A program made the position numbers and the translations under genes. Positions 55,263 through 64,000 of a DNA stretch of 64,000 bases are shown here, piece after piece (the stretch's first letter is position 1; each line of letters opens with the position of its first letter). Source of the DNA: Anthostomella pinea. Its lineage: Eukaryota > Ascomycota > Sordariomycetes > Xylariales > Xylariaceae. The notes beneath the pieces were generated by a model, which saw nothing but the letters and a program-made list of their open reading frames with translations, made no database searches and was not told the origin of the DNA. The stretch is taken from assembly GCA_963556695.1 (NCBI GenBank), contig CAUWAG010000004.1:682001-746000 (forward strand), given 5' to 3'.

Positions 55263-56580
55263 TCATGCCATCACGGGCTTGCGGGCGTAAATCAGGCGCT
55301 GGGGCAGCCAGGTATGGATCGCTGGGTTGCGAATCTCCTGGCGGTACTCCATCAGAAATATATGCATTTCGGTCATGGGCATTCCCAGCACGGTGTTCCA
55401 CGCGAATTGGGCGTAACCTAGAAGGTAGTTTCCAGAGATTAGTTTTTAACGATGGAAGCCATCATCACATATCCGCGTGGCTCACCTTCGAGGTCTGCCA
55501 AGAACGTTTCTTCAGCCCGTTTTCCGATCTCTTTCAGTTTGGGGTCTTCGGGCCACGAGCCGATTGGTATCTGCGATCATGTTAACAAGTCTGGCAGGCC
55601 CTTCGGCAAGGGGCAAAGACGTTGAAGGTTCGCTGCGAGAACCCTTTGATTTTACTGTAGGAAGCACGTATCTCACCTTGTAATCCACGGTGTGGATGTC
55701 AACGAAACCCGCATCTCGGATGCCATCAGACGTGATGTTATCCGAGATCATGGTGAACGGACGGCCTGTCTTCTTGCCGGCTTCCTTAAAGAGTCTCTGC
55801 CATCTGACCATGGCCGAGTCCGGCTCGAGCGTGCCATCGTCGCTGTGGTACTCGGCTTCGGGCTCGTATGACTCGATCCACCCGCCCGGCTTGAGCGCGG
55901 CGTAGGCCTGCCTGAACAGCTTGGGCCAGTCCGAGATGGCGCCGATCAGGTAGCGGATGTGGACGAAGTCGAAGCTGCTCGGGTGCCAGGTCCACAACAG
56001 TTCCGCGTCGTCGATCTCGATTATGACGTTCGGCGGCATATATTCGGGCTGGATCGGCGACAGATCTGTCACGATGAATGTGCAGCCGGCGTAGTTTTTT
56101 GCCATGTCCCTGCAGAGCAAATTTGTTAGTCGCGGTATAACCCGAAGATACCCGCGGTAATTCTTACACGGCCCAAATTCCTAATTTATATGTGAGTAGC
56201 GGCCCAACGAATGCAGTACGGCGAGATGCTCACCTGTTCCCGTCCCAATGTCGAGTATTTTCTGGAAGAGCAAGTTAGTCATGAACTAGCAGCACATGAT
56301 GTGTGCGAGCACTCACTTGTACGTTGTCCTCGATAGGCGCGAGATGCAGTTTTCCGTCCAGGCAAAGACGCAAGAAACTGTGACTAAAGTCCATGTTGGT
56401 CAGAGTTGGAGTCAACGCTGCGCGTGAATGGCCACAAGCTCACATCATGTCCATGGCCTCACTCTGCCGTTCATCGTTAGGCGACCAGTACCTGTCTTCT
56501 CCAAACCTCTCGCTATAGTAGGTACGGCCGTTTAGGATGCGATAGTGGAAGATGGATGACGACGCGGACGCAGTCGACAT
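55263..56580 (-). CDS. LaeA-like SAM-dependent methyltransferase, seven exons
   Basis: Exons (minus) 56580-56444, 56383-56317, 56261-56234, 56180-56168, 56109-55677, 55570-55486 and 55417-55263 keep phase to 305 aa. Exons 3 and 4 are only 28 and 13 nt. The protein starts [20 protein letters not shown], with [13 protein letters not shown] next and motif [17 protein letters not shown] (residues 69-84) assembled from four exons. [15 protein letters not shown] and [14 protein letters not shown] follow, with [20 protein letters not shown]. The tail ends [13 protein letters not shown]. It is the second member of this family in the window, but distinct from the 32031 gene in length and sequence. Substrate unknown; the group includes regulators of secondary metabolism. 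Confidence 0.88.
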
Positions 56581-57640
56581 CTGGCTGTTACAGATTTTTA
56601 GTCAGCATAACGTTCCTCCGGCCACCACAACCAATTATCTATTCGGGGGCGCACAGGTCGTCTCCTAACGCCGAGTCATCGTTATCGTCTTCCAAACGGG
56701 GCCACGGTATTGAAGGTATCTTATCCGAGCCCTGATGATCCTCGTGCGCCGGCTCATCGTCTTCTTCTTCCTGACGGGGCGTTAGCAGTGAAGGTATCCT
56801 AGCTGCGTCGTGAGGCGACATGCGTCACTCCAAGAACTTAGTTGATCATCTTGACGAGGGGATGCTGCAATTGGGAACAAGAAATCAGGGGGTACAGCAA
56901 CAGGCGAGTGCGACCCCGAACTGGTACCATCACTCATGATGGGTTGGAGAAGGCCACAGACAGCCCGTCACCTGTGGCGGTAACAGTAGGCGGCGCGAGA
57001 ACAGACCAGAATGCCAGCCTGAGCGGTCGAGAGCTTAGAGCTAAGTGCCGATGGAAAACACAGAACGTTGGCCCTGGAAACCAAGGAGTCGGGGATCCTG
57101 AGTCAGGACGGCCTCTAGATGATGAGATGGGTGAAGAATGAACACGAGACGGGACGAACCGAACGTGGCCCGCTAGGTATCATAACAAAACGATGTTATG
57201 AGAGGCCTGACGGGCAGGCACTGATGGAGGCCGCCAGTCCCCTAGACTCCTACTCTCGGTCCCTACTCCCCGTGCAATATAAGGTTCGCCCGCGTGGCTG
57301 GCAGCTGGGACCATGCCCGTGGTGCCATGATGCTGTTATGTACCTGTACATTCCCGCCATTGCAGACGCACCTTTTGAGGTCCTTCCTCTGTTCCCGTCA
57401 GCGCGGCCCGGTGATCGAGTCCGAGCTGGCGGGAAGGCAGTCCACACCTCCCGGGCCCTGTCCATCCTCTTTTATATCTTGCATCCATCCTTCCTGGAGG
57501 TCTACGTCGGCCTCTCGGGCTCACCTTGCAGCTTATTATCACATGCAACCAGGTCCGCCATGGCCAACCAAAATGAGGATGCGATTCCTCGGAGATAACG
57601 TGGTTGGTCATGCAGCTGCACGAGACGTGGAAAAATATCG
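56581..57640. other. Intergenic, nothing recognised
   Basis: Promoter of the methyltransferase gene on the left. A few open frames occur but none looks like protein. Confidence 0.5.
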
Positions 57641-57645
57641 CAGAT

Positions 57646-57872
57646 TGCTTGGGATAACACCTGCGACAGCGGGGAGTCAAAATCACACGTGTGTTCCCAT
57701 CACTTATAATGGGATGATATACAATGGATCAACGTCCTACATCGTTAACAACACTTCACCGAGTCACAGGATTACGACTTTAACGCTGCCAATGGCGTCT
57801 GCTCGATGGTAATGTCGGCCTATCTCACATCGTGCGTCAATGGCCATGACTGCTGTGGTTTCAGTTTAGAAG
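57646..57872 (+). pseudogene. Remnant of a secreted cysteine-containing protein, two in-frame stops
   Basis: One frame reads WDNTCDSGESKSHVCSHHL, then TAA, WDDIQWINVLHR, a second TAA, then QHFTESQDYDFNAANGVCS and AYLTSCVNGHDCCG before losing sense. The protein-like run through two TAA codons, with paired cysteines, shows a former coding exon. Both stops would be CAA before a C-to-T change. I have a weak memory of this style near the C-termini of secreted fungal chitinase-like proteins but cannot support it. Confidence 0.45.
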
Positions 57873-58069
57873 GTCAGATATGGAAAGTTCGTCGAGGACT
57901 CTACGTCGCTGTCCTAATGCAAGTACGAAACCTCCTGAGAGAACCTACATATGCCTGCAGTCAGATGGGCGGCGCAAGATCCTGGGGCCGGGACACTTAT
58001 CGCGCTTCATTGGTATCATCAGTGAGCCAATTTCACGATTCTTCGTCGAATTTGACTTTCTCATAGTTC

Positions 58070-59696
58070 CGAATAATTCTGGAGACGGAATCATCAAGGT
58101 GTCCCAAAGTGTCGTAACAAGTACTGATAATGATGGATTGGCTCTAGGCTATGTGCCGGCCCAACGTAACTCTGAAGAACCCAGACGAAGCCAGCGAAAG
58201 GCCACAGTCACAGGCAGTCATAGCTACAAATTGAAACCGTCCTGGTGAACAGAGGAACGAGCCTTGCGTGGAACAAGCGCGATTGAACAGCTGCCCCCGG
58301 GAGATACCAGCTCCACATACCGTGAGTTGTGATAAAACGAGATAATCAAGCATTGAAGTGAGTGTGTGCCATAATATTAAGTTTACTCCTTTCCTCGTTC
58401 CCTGTTCTAGATGGGGCCGGAAGAGGTAAAAGGTCACCCACGCACAGTTTCCATGCTGTGTCATGAGTTTGGATGACGATGAGTGCCGCAAAAAGATACC
58501 TGCAGATTTGTTGAAGCAGGGCCAACTACTTCATCTTGGCCTCAGGGCACTATAATTATATTCGGGTTACTAATGTCTCGCAAGTCGCAACCCCTTCGCG
58601 GCTGTCTGGGCACGCATTTGAGTGAGGTTGGCTAACTAAGCATTCAGACTTTCCTCTGAGGGACAACGTCTTCGGAGTGGGCACAAACTCATCGCGTTGG
58701 GTTCGGCGTCTGACAGACTGGACTCATTGACAAGAAATCCAAGTCTTCAGTCGGGATCTCCGTCCTGGAACGTGAGTCTGGATCCTGCTGGAGTAGTGTC
58801 GATGTAGCCCAAATGTTCTCATCGGTGTGAGGTGGCCAAGGTCCGGAACAGTCCCGCCGGTATTATCGTCTTTGGATCGGGCCAAGAGTCGCTATATTCT
58901 GCGTGGGATGACATTTTTCCTGGAAGTAGGTGGGAAGTGGATGCCTGCATCCTTCGCAAAAGTCATATTTCCCGTCCTTTAGCGGTCCGTAGTAGATTTC
59001 GCCATCGTGGACTCTGAGTTGCTAAACAGCAGGCTTTAATTTGGTCTTTTGTCAGGCGGCTAGCTGGCAATGTCTTAGTACGATCCCACCAGCAAGCATT
59101 TGCCTAGGTGCAAATGAAGACAACGCCCGTCTGTTATGGCAGCACGTCTTTTTCTCTTCCTGTATTCAGAGTTAATCGGCTAAGTATAACATCTCAAGGC
59201 TGTCCATCGGCCGAGTGCTATCCGTGAAAAAAGGCAACAGCCCCATGGACATGGATATCCGTGAGGATCACCGAATGTAAGGATGGTTCTATTAATGGTC
59301 AATTGGCAAGGTTGTAATGATATGATTCAAATTATCTGCGATGTGCAGGTAGCAATGTTACAACCTTAAAGGTCACCAAAAGTAAGAGTGTTCTATTAAT
59401 GGCCAATTGACGACATCATGCGGCCACCTACGTCGCGATGACCGAGTCCATCAAGCTATAATACACATGAGTTAGTTGGTTATAAGATAGAAGAAGGGGA
59501 AGCAACCCACGTTACCATCGTTTTTTCTATCCCATAAGCCTACGGTATTATTCGCACTGCCAACAAGATCCATACTCCAGCGCAAGCTAGACACACCGCT
59601 CTCTTACAGTCTACCTGTCGCCCTCTTCACACATTCGGAATCAGGCATCGATACTTCACACAATCCCAACCGGCTCCCCGTTCATCAACGACAGCA
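58070..59696. other. Intergenic with a roughly 40-nt direct repeat
   Basis: No gene supported. An imperfect direct repeat sits at 59266-59307 and 59372-59410. The right end is the leader of the small secreted-protein gene. Confidence 0.5.
59266..59410. repeat. Imperfect direct repeat, about 40 nt, 105 nt apart
   Basis: GTTCTATTAATGGTCAATTG and GTTCTATTAATGGCCAATTG, each preceded by similar GGATCACC/AGGTCACC strings. May be footprint of a repeat or paired regulator sites. Confidence 0.6.
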
Positions 59697-60010
59697 ATGC
59701 TCGCCAAATTATCATTGTGGACCGCGCTGGCATCCGCCACCTGGGCATGGGAAATCAAGAGCTACAGTACTGCCTCCCAACATGGTTGTAACGGCGACAA
59801 CGAATTCGACGAGAGCGGCACTGGCAGCATAGACCGGAACGACTGCCGAAATTTAGACAAGAGCCGCAGGGTCTCATAACACGAGACTAGGGAGATTGTG
59901 CGCTGTATTTCGTAAAGAAGGATAACGGGATTGGCGATATGCATTGGGCAGCCACCAGTGCTAATGATGGGAATTGCATGCCATGGGTGGCGCCGCAGAT
60001 ACTGGCAAGT
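59697..60010 (+). pseudogene. Small secreted protein, broken after 60 codons
   Basis: The ATG at 59697 opens with a signal peptide (MLAKLSLWTALASATWAWE) and a mature part with Cys residues (HGCNGDNEFDESG, NDCRN). It stops at TAA 59877-59879. A frame one base back (from about 59,891, after a TAG) reads GDCALYFVKKDNGIGDMHW and SANDGNCMPW, a sensible continuation with cysteines and aromatics. I infer a frameshift plus a nonsense codon in a secreted protein of about 100-110 aa. The intact ORF alone would make a 60-aa secreted peptide, so a functional short form cannot be ruled out. Family not recognised; effector-like by size and cysteines. Confidence 0.45.
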
Positions 60011-61241
60011 GATCTGCCCCGACTCGGACTAGTAACAGGACTCGGACAGGACGGTGACAAGGTGATAGATCATAGCTTACTAGAGATGATTCGAGCTGGA
60101 CGTATTGCAATATGCGCTCCGGGACGCACAGTATCAATACACTCGGGTCGCATAACTTCAAACACATTGTGCTATAAAGATCATCCGACCGGTCCCATAA
60201 CAGCACATCGTGATGTACCTATCTGCTCGTGCCGAAAGACTAGCGGAAAGGTCAGTGAAAATCGTGTTGAAGTACAGAACAGTACCTGGAGACATAGGTC
60301 TACGAGTAGATTTGGGCTTATGTGTGCAACTTAAAGGGGAGACGATAAATGCTCGAGCATGGTTTTCGTGGCTGGACTCTACCGACGGCGAAGCTGTGGT
60401 ATCTCGAAAATGGTAGTCTATATGGCGCGTCCCTGTTCAGGTTCATGGCTGTTGATCACGAGGAATAACCTAGCGTCGCACTCCGAGGCAAGTTGAAAGA
60501 CTGAGAAGGAATCGGACAGATCAAACTAAAGCTGGGTGGGCTGAAGATATGACAATGATTAAACTCTCCTGGATGCAGACATGGAGGTAGAAATATGTCG
60601 GCGGCATTCTATTATGGAAGGGGTAACTAGGTAGCTTCACTGTGTTGAGATGAGCCACATCAGACGCGTCTAATATCATTCTCCTCTGTCATTCACCTTG
60701 GGATAGACAGTCAACGTCGAAGTGAAACCAGTCTAACCGCAGCGAAACATCGACGGGGAATGCATCATTCATGTCGCCCCATCAAGCATTGGACATCCTG
60801 GGCCATGCAGCATGCCATCATTCTGGTGTCTACCTTTGGAAGGCACGTGGCCTTCGGGGAATGTCGCTCAGGTTATCGATGTTTCTTAACTTGCATTCAA
60901 TGGCGCTGTTTGCTACGCAGGTGCGAAATCCACGTCATGCGGGAGGTTGGTTGGGGGACTCGCCGGCGAAATCTCGCCCCAGACCCAACCAACACCGTTC
61001 CATGCAAAAGGAACAAAGAAAAGGACCCGCGAACAATATGAATATAACTGCCATGCTCGCGCAGATCCCACACAGAAATTCCCTCTTTTAGAGATACCAA
61101 TACACTCATCAAGCACTTCATCATTTCAGATTTCCATCATACACCCCAAGACATAACCCATCATACACCTCAAGACACAACTCTACCTACCCAAGAGACG
61201 CTGTCGCACAAGAAGAAACTTCTCACCTCAAGACGATCACG
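60011..61241. promoter_or_regulatory. Intergenic; right end is promoter/leader of the Hce2 gene
   Basis: No gene supported. From about 61,100 the sequence becomes C/A-rich with repeated CATCATACACC and CTCAAGAC strings, typical of a fungal leader before the ATG at 61242. Confidence 0.5.
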
Positions 61242-61936
61242 ATGGCTTGGGCTACGCTACTCATATCCATGCTTGCCCTGCAAACCCCTACATTCATCGC
61301 CGCCGAACAGTCCCAAGGCAAATCCGCCATCAACCCCCCCAAGGACGGCAGCCCCCCAAGAAAATCAACGTATGCGGCGACTCAACCTTCGAGGCTCTCG
61401 ACATGGCGCCCGCCTCCGTGGCGGCTTGCCGAAGTGTGCTTGCCTTCGAGAACTACGACTGGTACGAGGGCATGGGCCAAGAGGACACCGACCACTTCAC
61501 CTCCATGGCGTGGACAAATGATAAGGGGAGCTGCTACTTCGGGATCCGCCCTGCTGACGCCGGCGATATCGCCAAGTACAAGGAGTTCGTCATCGGCGGA
61601 ACGGATCTGCGCGACCTATTGTCGACGGTGCTGGTGTCAGGAAGCATCCAGGAGAACAAAGAACCTTCATGTACATATACATGGCCTCCGTGCCTGACTA
61701 GTATTGCACCTCTCTGCAGAACAACATACCATTTACCCCCCCCCCCCCCCCCCCCACATGGTTCGGCCTTGTGACAGCTGGCGGGGTTCGCCGAGGACGA
61801 CACTACCTCGACCGTCACGCGTAGCGGTACGATGCATTGTAACGTCCACGACGACAAGGGCATCTATAAGGATGCTAGCTACAATATTCGATGGGGCGTA
61901 TACAACTGCACCGAACTCGATGCGAAGGGAAATTGA
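61242..61936 (+). CDS. Ecp2-type effector homologue (Hce2 domain), reading frame broken
   Basis: The ATG at 61242 starts a signal peptide-like segment (MAWATLLISMLALQT). The Hce2 domain lies in the frame two bases off from about 61,352 onward: INVCGDSTFE, CRSVLAFENYDW and GSCYFGIRPAD. The frame changes in the C run at 61352-61357, where one C more would join them. A second part (61778-61936; TMHCNVHDDKG, YNIRWGVYNC) ends at TGA; it fits as a second exon if the donor is GTGTCA at 61635 and the acceptor CAG at 61777, in phase. Hce2 proteins, named after Cladosporium fulvum Ecp2, are secreted and associated with plant interaction or fungal antagonism. The break could be a real loss of function or an error in a homopolymer. 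Confidence 0.65.
61736..61755. repeat. 20-nt poly-C tract
   Basis: Uninterrupted C from 61736 to 61755, inside the predicted intron of the Hce2 gene just upstream of its acceptor. Confidence 0.9.
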
Positions 61937-62608
61937 GTGAGAAATTGCTAAGATCTCTTCACAAGGCTGTACATCACAGTCTGACAGGACAGATGGGTTG
62001 GTCTTCGGAGAGGTGGCAGGCTCATATCAAGGTTTTAGGGAGAAGTCGGGCGGCTACGGTCTAGGATAGCATCAATACAGCGGTACAGCATTGGGCAAGT
62101 CACACTCGATGTTGAGGATATTGCTACCATGACCTCGCCATTAGTCTGTTCGTGACTCCATGCATTGATTAGTCGGACACGAAGGAAATGGACGTAAGAG
62201 TAGAGGCACTACGATCTGACCTGACATGTCCCCATGGCCCTGGTATTCAACCATCGAGGCTTGTGTGTGCTTGCCGTCTTCATCTCTAAGAAAGCCACCA
62301 GTACCGTGAGCTCATACCCCAAAGGTGATTGGCTAGCCCTGGCGTCTGGTTTAGCCTAAAGGGGTCGTGCCTGTTCAAGAGATGCCGTTTCTCGACTATG
62401 AGACACGCTCTAGGCTCAGCACTAGCTGGCATCTGGTGAGCTTGCTTACTCATTCATCGGACCCAAATGCGTAGGCGGAAAGTATAGAGGCGGATTATCT
62501 CATGTCGAAGTCACTTGGAAAATCAGGATCGTAGGGATTGTTGATAACGAGTCGGGTAATAGTCGATCCTCACACGGTCCCTACTGCCTGTTGAAGTTCC
62601 TCGTGGTC
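61937..62608. other. Intergenic, nothing recognised
   Basis: 3' flanks of two convergent genes. No ORF of interest. Confidence 0.5.
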
Positions 62609-64000
62609 CTACCGCCTAGGCCGTCTACTAGACTGATGGCTGGATCCTTTTCGGCGTTCCAACCCAAATAGACGTCTGACATCCAAATCGTTACTCTCCA
62701 ATGCTAGCTGCACCGGTGACGTACTACCGATTACTCCCGGATCAGCGCCCCTGTCCAGCAGCAACTGCACGACCGCAGATCGCTCTTCCCTCACTGCCCA
62801 TGACAACGGTGTGAAGCCAAAAAAACCGTCCTTCGCCTCGATATTCGCACGTTTGTCGAGTAGGAGCCGAACAATTGTCTCGTCACTATCCCCGGCTGCC
62901 ATCGATAGAGGTGTAGGCCCAACGCCATTCATGGCATCGATGTGTGCACCCCTTGCCAGCAGTAGCTGGACGACAGCTTCGTTGTGGCTCGCTGCTGCCT
63001 TCCATAGCGGCGTCCAGGTATGATCTGTCCTAACATTCATGCGGGTGCCATCGTCCATCGAGAGGCTGACGGGTTGCCGATACCCATCCCGAGCTGTTCT
63101 GTATCCCAGACCATGGTCATAAGAAAACACAGCTTCTATTGCGGCACCCTCTTCCTCCAGCAAGTGGACCATTCTCTCATTCTCTGTTCTTGCTGCGCAG
63201 CACAAGGCTGTTTCGCCCAGAATATCCCAGACATCGATGTCCGCACCATGATCCAGCAGCAGGAGAAGTACGGCTTCATGGCGGTTTGCTGCTGCCAACC
63301 ACGATGGTGTCCTCTGATTTAAATCCCTGGAGTCAATATAAGCACCTGCATCCAGCAAAGTACGCACAGCGTCGAAGTGCCCATTGGCTGCTGCCTGTGC
63401 GAGCATGGTTCGTTCAAATGTTCTATCCTGTGTCTCAACGTCTGAGCCTTCATCCAGCAATAGGCCAAGGATCATGTCATGGCCATCCGCGGCCGTCCAT
63501 AGCAAAGTCTCCCGAAGGATAGACAGGTCTGTGAAGGTAGCTTCCATGCCCTGTCGCTGAATGAGGAATTCCATGATCTTCTTTCCTTGGTTCTGGTTCC
63601 CTTTTATAGATTGCAGAACGTCACTGGTGACTTCTATCCTATTCCCATGCAGCTGAAGAATCGCAATCATCTCCTTGCCTTGTGTCTCATCCACCGCGGC
63701 GGCCGATGCCATCTCACTAGTGATCCTGATATAATCGCGCGACCTTAGAAGTGACTGTACCATTTTCGTGTTTGATGACCTTATATGAGAAAGGAGAAGA
63801 TCGGAGTCGATGCTCTCCAGGTAAGCCAAGAAGTTGTCCATCAGGTAGATAGGAGTTTTCGGTAGACCCCATATCTTCGTAGGGAACATGTTCACCATCG
63901 TGTCGCCAATGACATCTGTGACGGATTTCGTGTAGTCCACCGACAGAGAACTTGGCGGTGTGCATAGCCCAATCAATGCATATACCCGATCGCGTTCGTC
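62609..64000 (-). CDS. HET-domain/ankyrin-repeat protein (allorecognition type), 5' part outside window
   Basis: The minus-strand frame is open to the right edge. Its first visible residues, DERDRVYALIGLCTPP, then DYTKSVTDVIGD, are the end of a HET (heterokaryon incompatibility) domain, so the start is beyond 64000. Downstream come two or three helical repeats of the form GKEMIAILQLHG / RIEVTSDVLQSIKGN / GKKIMEFLIQRQG, known as linkers in fungal HET/NLR-type proteins. At least six ankyrin repeats follow (HFDAVRTLLDAGAYID, HEAVLLLLLDHGADID, NEAVVQLLLARGAHID, DETIVRLLLDKRANIE, RSAVVQLLLDRGADPG). The basic tail ends SSRRPRR. HET proteins trigger cell death when partners differ. No NACHT domain is visible in the window. 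Confidence 0.88.
   Translation of the reverse strand, partial: DERDRVYALIGLCTPPSSLSVDYTKSVTDVIGDTMVNMFPTKIWGLPKTPIYLMDNFLAYLESIDSDLLLSHIRSSNTKMVQSLLRSRDYIRITSEMASAAAVDETQGKEMIAILQLHGNRIEVTSDVLQSIKGNQNQGKKIMEFLIQRQGMEATFTDLSILRETLLWTAADGHDMILGLLLDEGSDVETQDRTFERTMLAQAAANGHFDAVRTLLDAGAYIDSRDLNQRTPSWLAAANRHEAVLLLLLDHGADIDVWDILGETALCCAARTENERMVHLLEEEGAAIEAVFSYDHGLGYRTARDGYRQPVSLSMDDGTRMNVRTDHTWTPLWKAAASHNEAVVQLLLARGAHIDAMNGVGPTPLSMAAGDSDETIVRLLLDKRANIEAKDGFFGFTPLSWAVREERSAVVQLLLDRGADPGVIGSTSPVQLALESNDLDVRRLFGLERRKGSSHQSSRRPRR

Noticed and set aside
57880..58248. 122-codon plus-strand frame after the secreted-protein remnant
   Set aside because: Overlaps the decayed exon, no signal peptide, no family character; probably chance.
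1..64000. CRISPR arrays, operons, bacterial-type genes
   Set aside because: Intron structure and gene families are eukaryotic (ascomycete); no spaced direct-repeat array is present.

Overview
The window is nuclear DNA of a filamentous ascomycete, most likely a Sordariomycete. The genes carry short GT-AG introns, usually 48-80 nt, with CTRAY-type branch sites close to the acceptor. Gene families include Zn2Cys6 regulators, LaeA-like methyltransferases, an Hce2 effector-type protein and a HET/ankyrin protein. Telomere-type TTAGGG repeats and AT-rich blocks that look RIP-mutated also fit. I recognise no exact species. All exon coordinates come from reading splice signals and checking that reading phases join.

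Layout, left to right. (1) 0-9 kb, housekeeping: the 3' end of a giant low-complexity protein, a tRNA-like element, the ESCRT-III subunit Snf7/Vps32 (minus), the telomere-capping CST subunit Ten1 (plus) and a 100-aa one-TM protein. (2) 9-16 kb, damaged genes: a small ORF split by a 488-bp solo LTR with a perfect 5-bp target duplication, a large unrecognised gene with a frameshift, and a small four-exon gene with a nonsense codon and a lost splice donor. (3) 16-28 kb: a D-2-hydroxyacid dehydrogenase, a 41-aa cysteine-rich metallothionein-like peptide, a Zn2Cys6 regulator with a frame break just after its zinc cluster, an interstitial (TTAGGG)4 tract, an ORF cut by one TAA, a secreted HD-domain protein and a PLP-dependent group II decarboxylase. 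(4) 28-32 kb: a 4.3-kb gene-poor stretch. (5) 32-48 kb: a LaeA-like methyltransferase, an ArfGAP-UBA protein, a GT90 (CAP10-like) glycosyltransferase, an AT-rich repeat island holding a second solo LTR, a Zn2Cys6/fungal-specific regulator and an ATF/CREB-like bZIP regulator. (6) 48-57 kb: a hairpin and AT-rich relic, an F-box-like protein, a WW-domain protein and a second LaeA-like methyltransferase. (7) 57-64 kb, accessory: remnants of secreted proteins, a frame-broken Hce2 (Ecp2-type) effector homologue and, running off the right edge, a HET-domain protein with ankyrin repeats.

The left and middle parts hold conserved cell-biology genes (membrane remodelling, telomere capping, vesicle traffic, glycosylation) among regulators. 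The flanks of the 9-23 kb and 53-64 kb segments carry broken genes. Several premature stops are TAA or TAG codons that a single CpA-to-TpA change would create, the signature of RIP. The right edge pairs an effector-type gene with an allorecognition-type gene, as is usual for fast-evolving fungal compartments. No secondary-metabolite backbone gene (PKS, NRPS, terpene cyclase) is present, so the two methyltransferases are not evidence of a biosynthetic cluster here.
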